Assembly (NCBI GenBank): GCA_020638905.1
Contig: JACKHP010000009.1
Location: 1-64,000 of the forward strand
Origin: Planctomycetota bacterium
GTDB lineage: Bacteria; Planctomycetota; B15-G4
Reading direction: 5' to 3'
Length of the DNA stretch: 64,000 bases
Made by a program: the position numbers and the translations under genes. Positions 16,692 through 24,697 of this stretch are shown piece by piece. Every line of letters starts with the position of its first letter. Within the stretch, counting starts at the first letter, position 1. Under the pieces are notes generated by a model. That model searched no databases. It was not told where the DNA came from and worked only from the letters and a program-made list of their open reading frames with translations.

Positions 16692-17933
16692 ATGCTGCGT
16701 CCGATCGTCGTCTGTCTGCTGCTCGCCACGGGGGTCGCGCGCGCGCAGGACCCGTCGCTGCTGCCCGATCTGGTCGAGGGCACCGCGGTCGAAGGCGTCG
16801 TCGAGGACGGCGACCCGGTCGTGACCAGCGAGGCGATCAAGAAGGGCTTCACCGACGCGACGGTCGTGGCGGTCTCGTACCGCTTCGTGCCCGAGGCGTC
16901 CGACACGTACACGATCGACCTGCGCGGCTTCTCGTTCGACGCCTACCTGCTGCTGCGCGACGCGCGCGGTGCGCTCGTGGCCGAGGACGACGACGGACTC
17001 GTGGCCACGCACGCGCGCATCGTGGCGGAGCTCACCGCCGGAGCGACGTACGTGGTCGACGCGGCGGCGCTGCACGGCCAGCGCGGCGGCTTCGAACTGC
17101 TCGCGCGGCGGGGCAGGCCCGATCCGAAGGAGTCGCTCGACTGGACCGAGCGCGAGATCCAGGCGCGCATCGAGGCCGTCTTCCCGCCCGACAAGTGGAA
17201 GAAGGTCGAGGTCACGAAGAGCAAGCGCTACCTCGTGCTCACCGACGGCAGCGCGGGCAGGAAGTTCGGCAAGATCCTCGACGACGACGTGTTCGATGGC
17301 TTCAGGAAGCTCATGGACTTCGAGGCGCCTCCGATGAGGCGACGCCTGCCGGTCTACCTGTTCAACACGCGCGACGGCTACGTCGAGTTCCTGCAGCGCG
17401 TGCTCGGCATGAGCAAGGAGCAGGCCGAGAAGACCGGCGGACTCGCCTACACCGACTACTACGTGACCTCGTACAGCAGTCCGCACGACCCGACCCACTT
17501 CCACGAGTGCGCGCACCAGATCATGAGCAACGTGCTCGGGCTGACCGGCGGCGGCTCCTGGTACCAGGAGGGCGTGGCCGAGTACTACGAGGACAAGGTC
17601 AAGAAGTTCAACCGTGCGTCCGAGACGCGCATGGCGATCCGCACCGGGCAGGCCGCGCCGCTGCGCGAACTGCTCGGCTCGGCCTCGATGCTGTTCGAGG
17701 CCGGCGAGGACAAGCGCGGCGGCGGCGGCGCGTCGGGCCGCTACGGCCAGGCCGCGTCGATCATCCTGTTCCTGAAGGAAGGCCCGAAGAAGAAGTCGTT
17801 CGACGAGTTCCTGCAGCAGATGGGGCGCGTGCCGCGCGGAGACGTCGATGCGATCGAGGCCGTCTTCCGCTCGATCTACGGCTGGTCGATCGAAGACCTC
17901 GAGGCCGAGTGGAAGGACTGGTTCGCCGGCTGA
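16692..17933 (+). CDS. exported PPC domain plus gluzincin-type metallopeptidase
   Basis: 413 residues starting at 16692 (MLRPIVVCLLLATGVARAQ, signal peptide). Residues 40-140 look like a bacterial pre-peptidase C-terminal (PPC) beta domain (DTYTIDLRGFSFDAYLLLRD, then HARIVAELTAGATYVVDA). The C-terminal half holds HECAHQ (271-276), the HExxH zinc motif, and GVAEYYED near 295-302, which can supply the third, glutamate ligand. This matches the DUF1570-like gluzincin group common in planctomycetes. A PPC domain at the N-terminal side of the protease is the reverse of its usual place. It probably acts outside the cytoplasm on proteins. Confidence 0.8.
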   Translation: MLRPIVVCLLLATGVARAQDPSLLPDLVEGTAVEGVVEDGDPVVTSEAIKKGFTDATVVAVSYRFVPEASDTYTIDLRGFSFDAYLLLRDARGALVAEDDDGLVATHARIVAELTAGATYVVDAAALHGQRGGFELLARRGRPDPKESLDWTEREIQARIEAVFPPDKWKKVEVTKSKRYLVLTDGSAGRKFGKILDDDVFDGFRKLMDFEAPPMRRRLPVYLFNTRDGYVEFLQRVLGMSKEQAEKTGGLAYTDYYVTSYSSPHDPTHFHECAHQIMSNVLGLTGGGSWYQEGVAEYYEDKVKKFNRASETRMAIRTGQAAPLRELLGSASMLFEAGEDKRGGGGASGRYGQAASIILFLKEGPKKKSFDEFLQQMGRVPRGDVDAIEAVFRSIYGWSIEDLEAEWKDWFAG

Positions 17934-18068
17934 GCCGGTGCAGGCCCGCGGGGCTCGGCGCGTCGGGTGCGAAGAGCGTGCGATGCGCGGCGCGAGTGGT
18001 GCGAGTGGTGCGATGCGCGTGCGGTGCGCGCACGGTGACCGCGCACCATGCGGCGACCGCGCGGCGGG

Positions 18069-18284
18069 TCAGGTGCGCGGCGCGAAGGGGTCGTGCCCGC
18101 GGGATGCCTGCCAGAGCGCGACGCGCTCCTTCCAGCGCTGCATGGCGCGGTGGTGATAGGTCCAGATGCACGGGTCGCATGCGCGGCCGCAGCACTCGTC
18201 GCGTTGCGGCGGCACCGGCGGCGGCCCCGGGTCGTCGACCGACGACAGGTCGCGTGAGGAGCGGTGGCGATCGGAGTGGAACAA
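18069..18284 (-). CDS. small oxidoreductase-like domain protein
   Basis: About 71 residues, with a TTG start proposed at 18284 because no ATG or GTG is available in frame. The core PPPVPPQRDECCGRACDPC then IWTYHHRAMQRWKERV matches the small oxidoreductase-like domain (Pro-rich lead, CCGxxCxxC, W-rich helix). The four Cys suggest metal or disulfide chemistry. No Shine-Dalgarno is seen, so the start is uncertain. It faces the radical SAM gene divergently, with about 170 nt between them. The region just downstream (17990-18060) is rich in short GTGCGA repeats. Confidence 0.6.
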   Translation of the reverse strand: MFHSDRHRSSRDLSSVDDPGPPPVPPQRDECCGRACDPCIWTYHHRAMQRWKERVALWQASRGHDPFAPRT

Positions 18285-18452
18285 GGCGGAGGTGCGCGGG
18301 AGGGGGAGCGGGTCGACCTCGCGGCGAGGGTGCGCGACGGGGTCTCGGGCGGCGGGTCGGGCGCGGGACGCGAACCGGTCCGGCGAGAATACCCCGGATT
18401 CCCGGGGGCGGGTCCAGCGTCGCCCGGCCCGCGGGGGGTATCTTCGCCGCCC

Positions 18453-19511
18453 ATGCCGGTCGACCTGCCTGCGGTTTCCGCTCCGGACGAGCCCCTGGAC
18501 GTGGCGCCTGCGCCGCCGGCGCTCTTCTCCGTCCCGCGCGACGCGCTGCGCCGCATGTGCGTCGAGCTCGGCTACGGCAGCCACCACGCCGACCTGCTGC
18601 GCAAGCGCGTGCTGCACGGACGCGATCCCGCGCTTCCGCCGCGCCTCGCCGCCGGACTCGCGTCGCGCGTGCGCGCCGCGACGATGCACGTCCTGCGCGT
18701 CGACACGACGGACGACGGTGCGCGCAAGCACCTGCTCGCGCTGCACGACGGCGAGACGATCGAGGCCGTGCGCCTGCCCGGCACGGCCCACGCGTCGGCC
18801 TGTCTCTCGACCCAGGTCGGCTGCGCGATGGCCTGTCGCTTCTGTGCCAGCGGACTGCTCGGCGTGCGGCGTCAGCTCGCGGCGCACGAACTCCTCGAGC
18901 AGGTCGTGTTGCTGCGGCGCGACGGTCCCGTGGCGCGGCTCGTGCTCATGGGAACGGGTGAGCCGACGCAGAACCTGCGCGCGGTGGGCGAGGCGCTGCT
19001 CGTGCTGCGCGATGAGGGCGGCATCGGTCCGCGGCACGTGCTGCTCTCGACGGTCGGTCCGCCGGCCGCGATCGAACGCGTGGGCGAGCTCGGACTGCGC
19101 CTCACGCTGGCGCTCTCGTTGCACGCGCTCGATCGTGACCTGCGCGGGGCGCTCGTCCCGACCCAGGTGCACGTCGAGCCGCGCGACCTGCTCGACGCGG
19201 CCGACCGGCACGCGGAGCTCACGGGGCGTCCCTACCAGGTCGAGTGGGTGCTGCTCGGGGGACAGAACGACTCGCCGGCGCAGGCCGCCGACCTGGCCGT
19301 CGCGTTGCGCGGTCGGCGCGCGCACGTGAGCGCCATCGCCTGGAACGCCGTCGAAGACATGCCCTTCGCAAGACCCGCGTCCGGGGTGGCCGAGGCGTTC
19401 GTGGGGACGTTGCGCGCCGCGGGCATCTCGGCCGCGCTGCGCCGCAGCGTCGGCGGCGCGTCGTCCGCCGCGTGCGGGCAGTTGCGCATCGCCCATCGTC
19501 GCGACGGCTGA
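18453..19511 (+). CDS. RlmN-family radical SAM RNA methyltransferase
   Basis: 352 residues. The cluster motif CAMACRFC (Cys124, 128, 131) binds the [4Fe-4S] for S-adenosylmethionine. Cys117, seven residues earlier (SACLSTQVGC), and Cys341 (SAACGQL) correspond to the two conserved cysteines of RlmN that carry and resolve the methyl group. The GTGEPTQN segment replaces the common GMGEP. RlmN makes 2-methyladenosine in 23S rRNA and some tRNAs. The N-terminal domain is shorter than usual, so this may be a paralogue rather than the housekeeping copy. The ATG at 18453 follows a region without a strong ribosome site. Confidence 0.85.
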   Translation: MPVDLPAVSAPDEPLDVAPAPPALFSVPRDALRRMCVELGYGSHHADLLRKRVLHGRDPALPPRLAAGLASRVRAATMHVLRVDTTDDGARKHLLALHDGETIEAVRLPGTAHASACLSTQVGCAMACRFCASGLLGVRRQLAAHELLEQVVLLRRDGPVARLVLMGTGEPTQNLRAVGEALLVLRDEGGIGPRHVLLSTVGPPAAIERVGELGLRLTLALSLHALDRDLRGALVPTQVHVEPRDLLDAADRHAELTGRPYQVEWVLLGGQNDSPAQAADLAVALRGRRAHVSAIAWNAVEDMPFARPASGVAEAFVGTLRAAGISAALRRSVGGASSAACGQLRIAHRRDG

Positions 19512-19701
19512 CGAGAACGGGACCGCGGCGGCGCCGTCCCGTTGCGCACGCCGCAAACGATATGCGTGTCGGATGTTCTCGTGCGTCGACCGGCTCGTTC
19601 GAAGGCGTTCGCTCACCGGTCGTGTTTTGTGGGTATGCACATGACTATGCATCGGATAGGGTCGCCGGCCTGGGTTCGAAGGGTCATCCACGGAGCCGTC
19701 C

Positions 19702-21786
19702 ATGCGGTCCGTCGTCCGGCTGGTCGTCGTGTGCGTCCTGGTCGCGCCAATCGCGTCGGCCCAGCTCCCCGACAAGCAACCGGGTCGGAACTTCCCCACG
19801 GCGGCCGCGGAGTTCGGCACGGGCCGTTCGACGGACATCGAGGCGGTGGACATCGACCTCGACGGCGACCTCGACGTGGTGGTGGCCAACGGCGGTGACG
19901 GCGCGGCGCAGGCCACCACCGTCTACGTGAACCAGGCGGGCCTTCAGGGCGGGCTCGAAGGCGGCTTCGTCGACGAGTCCGCGACGCGCTTCGTCGAAGC
20001 GATCATAGGCCGCAGCCGCGCCATCGAGCTGGCCGACTGGGACGGTGACGGCGACCCGGACGCGCTGCTGTGCGATGAGTCGAACATCGTGCAGGGCGGC
20101 GTCCCGCAGCGTGCCTACGCCAACCTCGGCGGCTGGCAGCAGGGTGCGCCCGGCTACTTCGGCGAGGTCACCGAGACGTTCTGGGGCACGCTCGGCCCGA
20201 TGACGGCGCCCCTCGAGGTGGCGCCGATCGACGGGCAGGGCCCGTTTCTCTGGCACGGAGCGGACGCCGAGTTCGCCGACTTCGACGACGACGGCGACCT
20301 CGACCTGCTGTTCGCCACCGAAGGCATCAGCTTCCAGGGCAACTTGCCGACGCTCGTCTTCCTGAACGACGGCACCGGACGCTTCGACGAGCTGTGGCCG
20401 TGGGCCGACCCGGCCGCCGACGTGCAGCTCCACAGCGTCGACGCCGACGTGGCCGATTTCGACGGCGACTTCGACCTCGACATCGTGGCCAGCAGCCGCA
20501 ACAGCCAGGCGCGCATCTACCGCAACGACCTCTACGGCGGGACGGGCAGCGGCACGGCCTTCACCGATCTCACCCAGCACGCGTTCCTCGACACCGGCGC
20601 GGGACTGACTGGCAGCGCGAACTACCAGTGCGAGCCGGGCGACCTCGACGGCGACGGCGACTTCGACCTCTGGATGACGAACTACGACAGCGGCAACGCC
20701 GACCGCGTGCTCGTGAACCGTGGTGGCTTCCAGTTCCTCGAGACGCCGAGCTTCATCCAGGGCGATCCCTTGGTCGACGAGCAGACGGTCGACTTCGTCG
20801 ACTACGACGGTGACGGCGACCTCGACGTGTTCGACCCGAACTTCAGCGGCACGAACTACATCTACCAGAGCGCCGTGGTCGAGGGATTCAGCGTGGCCCA
20901 GGGCCTGCTGCACCGCACCGGGACGACCAGCGCCGGGAGCCAGCAGCCCGACCCCGAGACGCCCGCGTCGCTCAACGGCGGCACGACCCTGGCTGCCGAC
21001 GTGGGAGACATCGACGGCGACGGCGACCCCGACCTCGTGCTGGGCAACGACGGCAACCAGACGAACCGCCTGTGGCTCAACGAGCTCGGCGTGCCCGATA
21101 CGCACGCGCCGGTCTTCCTGCACCTCACCGCCCAGGGCGACAAGACCGACGGCACGCCCACCGTGATCCACGCGCAGATGGACGACAACGGGCCGCGCAA
21201 CGCCTTCGCGCGCTACCACGCGTCGCTCGTCTACGACGTCGACGGCGGCTTCGAGACCTGCGTCGCGATGGCGTGGCAGAACGGCCAGCAGTTCCGCGGC
21301 GTGATCCCGTCCGACGCGTCGGGACTCGTGACGTACCGCGTCGAGGTGACCGACGATTCCGGCAACACGGCCGTCTCGCCGACGCAGCAGTTCACGCAGG
21401 TCGCCGGCGCGCCGCTCGCGTGGCAGACCGTCGGTTGCGGGACGAGCGGCAGCGCGGGCGTCCCGTCGCTGGTGGGCAGCGGTGCGCTCACGGCGGGCAG
21501 CACCGCGCGTCTGGCGCTGACCGGCGCCCGTCCGTCGTCGTTCGCGGCGATCTTCGTCTCGGCCGCGTCGACGCCCGTGGCGTTCAAGGGCGGCCTGCTG
21601 CACGCCTTCCCGCTCGCCCTCGCACTGGATGTGACGACCAATGCCGGCGGACAGATCGCGCTCGCCTTCCCTTGGCCCGCCGGCGTCCCGTCGGGCGTCG
21701 CGGTCTGGTGGCAGACGCTGATCGCCGATCCCGCCGCGCTGGGCGGCGTGGCCCTCTCGAACGCTGTCCGGAGCACCGCCCCGTGA
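19702..21786 (+). CDS. exported FG-GAP/VCBS repeat protein with PFKGG-type C-terminal module (copy 1)
   Basis: 694 residues with a signal peptide (MRSVVRLVVVCVLVAPIASAQ). At least eight Asp-rich calcium loops are visible, such as DIDLDGDLDVVVAN, DWDGDGDPDALLC and DLDGDGDFDLWMTN, typical of FG-GAP/VCBS beta-propeller blades. After residue ~460 comes an Ig-like segment (HAPVFLHLTAQGD, then VTYRVEVTDDSGNTAV). The last ~125 residues form the shared module (AFKGGLLHAFP, later WWQTLIADPAALGGVALSNAVR). Such proteins usually sit on the cell surface. Copy 2 follows after 32 nt with the same length, and both have GGAG before the start. Confidence 0.88.
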   Translation: MRSVVRLVVVCVLVAPIASAQLPDKQPGRNFPTAAAEFGTGRSTDIEAVDIDLDGDLDVVVANGGDGAAQATTVYVNQAGLQGGLEGGFVDESATRFVEAIIGRSRAIELADWDGDGDPDALLCDESNIVQGGVPQRAYANLGGWQQGAPGYFGEVTETFWGTLGPMTAPLEVAPIDGQGPFLWHGADAEFADFDDDGDLDLLFATEGISFQGNLPTLVFLNDGTGRFDELWPWADPAADVQLHSVDADVADFDGDFDLDIVASSRNSQARIYRNDLYGGTGSGTAFTDLTQHAFLDTGAGLTGSANYQCEPGDLDGDGDFDLWMTNYDSGNADRVLVNRGGFQFLETPSFIQGDPLVDEQTVDFVDYDGDGDLDVFDPNFSGTNYIYQSAVVEGFSVAQGLLHRTGTTSAGSQQPDPETPASLNGGTTLAADVGDIDGDGDPDLVLGNDGNQTNRLWLNELGVPDTHAPVFLHLTAQGDKTDGTPTVIHAQMDDNGPRNAFARYHASLVYDVDGGFETCVAMAWQNGQQFRGVIPSDASGLVTYRVEVTDDSGNTAVSPTQQFTQVAGAPLAWQTVGCGTSGSAGVPSLVGSGALTAGSTARLALTGARPSSFAAIFVSAASTPVAFKGGLLHAFPLALALDVTTNAGGQIALAFPWPAGVPSGVAVWWQTLIADPAALGGVALSNAVRSTAP

Positions 21787-21818
21787 TCCCTCGTCGTCTC
21801 GATTCGGAGCCCTCGCAG

Positions 21819-23903
21819 ATGTCGCACGTCGCCTGGCGTCTCGTGGCCTGCCTCGCCCTCGTCGCACCGTTCGCCTCGGCCCAGCTCCCCGACTTCCAGC
21901 CGGGCCGCAACTTCCCCACGGCCGCGGCGGCCTTCGGCACGGGACGCTCGGTCGACATCGACGCGTCGGACATCGACCTCGACGGCGACCTCGACGTGCT
22001 CGTCGCGAACGGCGGGGACGGCTCGGCACAAGCCACCTGGGTGTACGTGAACCAAGGTGGATTGCAGGGCGGCGTCGAGGGCGCGTTCGTCGACGAGTCG
22101 GCCGCGCGCTTCGCCGAGGCGGCCATCGGAAAGAGCCGCGCCATCGAACTCGCCGACTGGGACGGCGACGGCGACCCCGACGCGCTCGTGTGCGATCAGT
22201 CGACCACCGTGCAGAACGGCGTGGTGCAGCACGCGTACGCGAACCGGGGCGGCTGGCAGCAGGGCGCGCCCGGCTACTTCGACGAGGTCACCGACACCTT
22301 CTGGGGCACGCTCGGTCCGATGACGGCCGCCTTCGAGGAGGAGCCGATCGACGGCGAGGGGCCGTTCCGGTGGCACGCGTCCGACGCCGAGTTCGTCGAT
22401 TTCGACGACGACGGCGACCTCGACCTGATGCTCGTGACCGAATGGATCAACGCCCTGGGCAACAAGCCCACCACGATCTTCCTGAACGACGGCACGGGAC
22501 GCTTCGACGAGTTGTGGCCGTGGGCCGACGCTTCGGCCGACGTGAACCTGCACAGCCTCGACGCCGACGTGATCGACCTCGACGGCGACTTCGACCTCGA
22601 CATCGTGGCGTCCAGCCGCGACAGCCAGTCGCGCATCTACCGCAACAACCTCTACGGCACGTCGGGCGCCGGCTCTCCGTTCACCGACATGACGCAGACG
22701 GCGCTGCTCGACACGGGCGCCGGCAGCACCTCGACCGGGTACACCTACCAGGTGGAGCCGGCAGACCTCGACGGCGACGGCGACTTCGACCTGTGGTTCA
22801 CGAACTACGACCACACCGCCGACAAGATCCTGCTCAACCGGGGTGACTTCATGTTCACGAAGTCCTCGGCGATCTTCGGCGAGCCGAACGTCGACGAGCA
22901 GACGGTCGACTTCATCGACTACGACGGCGACGGCGACCTCGACGCGTCCGTGCCGAACTTCAGCGGCACGAACTGGCTCTACGAGGGCACGGTGGCCGAC
23001 GGCTACTCCGCCGCGCAGGGCCTGCAGCACCGCACGGGCACCACGAGCGCCGGCAGCGAGCAGCCCGATCCCGAATTGCCGGTCACGAGCAACGGCGGGA
23101 CGAGCCTGGCGGGCGACGTGGCCGACCTGGACGGCGACGGCGACCCCGACCTGTGCGTCGGAAACGACGCCAATCAGCAGAACCGCGTGCTGTTCAACAC
23201 GCTGGGCGTGCCCGACACGCACGCGCCGGTCTTCCTGCACCTCACCGCGCAGGGCGACAAGAGCGACGGCACGCCGACGGTGATCCACGCGCAGATGGAC
23301 GACAACGGGCCGCGCAACAACTTTGCGCGCTACCACGCGCGCCTGTTCTGGGACGTCGACGGCGGCTTCGAGAGCTGCGTCGCGATGGCCTGGCAGAACG
23401 GCCAGCAGTTCCGCGGCGTGATCCCGTCCGACGCATCGGGACTCGTGACGTACCGCGTCGAGGTGACCGACGAGTACGGCAACACGGCCGTCTCGCCGAC
23501 GCAGCAGTTCACGCAGGTCGCCGGCTCGGCGCTCGCGTGGCAGACCGTCGGCTGCGGGACGAGCGGCAGCGCGGGCGTCCCGTCGCTGGTGGGCAGCGGC
23601 GCGCTCACGGCGGGCAGCACCGCGCGACTCGCGCTGACCGGCGCGCGTCCGTCGTCGTTCGCGGCGATCTTCGTCTCGGCCGCGTCGACGCCCGTGGCGT
23701 TCAAGGGCGGCCTGCTGCACGCCTTCCCGCTCGCCCTCGCACTGGACGCGACGACCAACGCCGGCGGACAGATCGCGCTCGCCTTCCCGTGGCCCGCCGG
23801 CGTCCCGTCGGGCGTCGCGGTCTGGTGGCAGACGCTGATCGCCGATCCCGCCGCGCTGGGCGGCGTGGCCCTCTCGAACGCGGTGCGCAGCATGGCCCCG
23901 TAG
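21819..23903 (+). CDS. exported FG-GAP/VCBS repeat protein with PFKGG-type C-terminal module (copy 2)
   Basis: 694 residues, the tandem paralogue of the preceding gene. Start at 21819 (MSHVAWRLVACLALVAPFASAQ). The calcium-loop repeats, the Ig-like segment and the C-terminal module align without obvious length change. By eye the last ~225 residues differ from copy 1 at only about a dozen positions, while the propeller region differs more. A short intergenic gap implies co-transcription. The different N-terminal signal sequences and altered loops suggest the copies may display distinct ligand-binding faces. Confidence 0.88.
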   Translation: MSHVAWRLVACLALVAPFASAQLPDFQPGRNFPTAAAAFGTGRSVDIDASDIDLDGDLDVLVANGGDGSAQATWVYVNQGGLQGGVEGAFVDESAARFAEAAIGKSRAIELADWDGDGDPDALVCDQSTTVQNGVVQHAYANRGGWQQGAPGYFDEVTDTFWGTLGPMTAAFEEEPIDGEGPFRWHASDAEFVDFDDDGDLDLMLVTEWINALGNKPTTIFLNDGTGRFDELWPWADASADVNLHSLDADVIDLDGDFDLDIVASSRDSQSRIYRNNLYGTSGAGSPFTDMTQTALLDTGAGSTSTGYTYQVEPADLDGDGDFDLWFTNYDHTADKILLNRGDFMFTKSSAIFGEPNVDEQTVDFIDYDGDGDLDASVPNFSGTNWLYEGTVADGYSAAQGLQHRTGTTSAGSEQPDPELPVTSNGGTSLAGDVADLDGDGDPDLCVGNDANQQNRVLFNTLGVPDTHAPVFLHLTAQGDKSDGTPTVIHAQMDDNGPRNNFARYHARLFWDVDGGFESCVAMAWQNGQQFRGVIPSDASGLVTYRVEVTDEYGNTAVSPTQQFTQVAGSALAWQTVGCGTSGSAGVPSLVGSGALTAGSTARLALTGARPSSFAAIFVSAASTPVAFKGGLLHAFPLALALDATTNAGGQIALAFPWPAGVPSGVAVWWQTLIADPAALGGVALSNAVRSMAP

Positions 23904-23949
23904 GGGGGGAGGGCTGCAAGGTCGGCCCAGGCGCGACGCGGCGGACGAC

Positions 23950-23993
23950 GTGGGACTGCGGCCAGGTGGGGGAACACCTGGCCTCCGTCCCAC
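23950..23993 (+). terminator. compound hairpin after FG-GAP pair
   Basis: GTGGGAC, a TGC gap, then GGCCAGGTG pair with CACCTGGCC, TCC and GTCCCAC around a GGGGAA loop: 16 perfect pairs with one symmetrical 3x3 internal loop. It lies 46 nt past the stop of copy 2. Confidence 0.6.
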
Positions 23994-24165
23994 ATCGCCC
24001 GCCGCTGCCCGCGCGGCGCTCCCTTCGCGAGATTGAAGGACGAACTGCTTGGCGGACACGAGCAAACCGCCGGCGTGACGCGGCGCCCACGTCGCACGCG
24101 CGGCGTTTCTGGGCGCGGTGTGCGCGCCCGCTGACCATCGTCACGCAGCAGCGCACAGCTTCGGA

Positions 24166-24570
24166 CAGTCCTCGCCGCCTGCGGCGGCTGCGGAACTCGC
24201 AGCGCGCTGGGCATGAACCTCGGGGCGCGCATTCCAGAGCGGGGGGGAGCGCAGCGCGCTGGCGCGCGGCTTCGCGGCGATTCGGAGAGGGCGTCGAGCC
24301 AAAGGATCTTTCGAAGCAGGTGGTGCGCGCCGCGGGGGTGAGTCTCGTGCGTGAGCATGATCGCGAAGGCTGACGGCTTCGAGTTGCGTGCCGGCTCGGG
24401 ACGGCGTGCCGTCGCGCGTGAATCGCCGACGGCGCTGCGCTCGATCCGCTGCGAGTCGGCGGGGCATGCCGGCGCGTCGTTCACGCGCCCGGCATCGTCT
24501 GTGCGGACCGGAGGAGCGCAGGGGGCGATCGCCCAGCGAGTTCCGCAGGCGCCGCAGGCGCCGAGGACTG
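24166..24570. repeat. 405-nt noncoding element bounded by 35-bp inverted repeats
   Basis: Left end 24166-24200 begins CAGTCCTCGCCGCCTGC; right end 24536-24570 is its reverse complement at 33 of 35 positions. The interior has no supported frame. The bounded structure resembles a non-autonomous mobile or REP-like element. No clear target duplication was found next to the ends. Confidence 0.55.
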
Positions 24571-24595
24571 CTCGAGCGGGGCGGTCGCCCCCGAG
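24571..24595 (-). terminator. hairpin downstream of acyl-CoA synthetase
   Basis: CTCG-AGC-GGGGC pairs with GCCCC-CGAG around GGTC, about 100 nt after the stop of the minus-strand operon. Confidence 0.4.
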
Positions 24596-24697
24596 CACCC
24601 GGAGTGTCCGCACACACGGATCTCCAGCCCGCGAGCACTCGCGTGGAGTCGTCCCCCGCCACCCGCCGACCGCCGACCCGCGCATCCCCGCTCGCCG

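Larger units (their letters stand above)
19702..23903 (+). repeat. tandem duplication of a 2.1-kb gene
   Basis: Two 2,085-nt genes in direct orientation are separated by 32 nt. DNA similarity is highest over the last ~700 nt, from the segment encoding GVPDTHAPVFLHL to the stop. Confidence 0.9.
23904..24697. other. 794-nt region without a convincing gene
   Basis: It lies between the converging ends of the FG-GAP pair and the acyl-CoA synthetase gene. It holds a compound hairpin at 23950-23993, a pair of 35-bp inverted repeats at 24166-24200 and 24536-24570, and a hairpin at 24571-24595. Open frames here have Arg/Pro/Ser-rich translations typical of noncoding GC-rich DNA. Confidence 0.7.

Noticed and set aside
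19660..19690. GGGTTCGAAGGGTC resembling a tRNA T-arm
   Set aside because: No acceptor, D or anticodon arms can be fitted around it.
21231..24065. Long minus-strand frame opposite the FG-GAP copy
   Set aside because: Repetitive Val/Asp/Glu-rich translation caused by the GC-rich DGDGD codons on the other strand.
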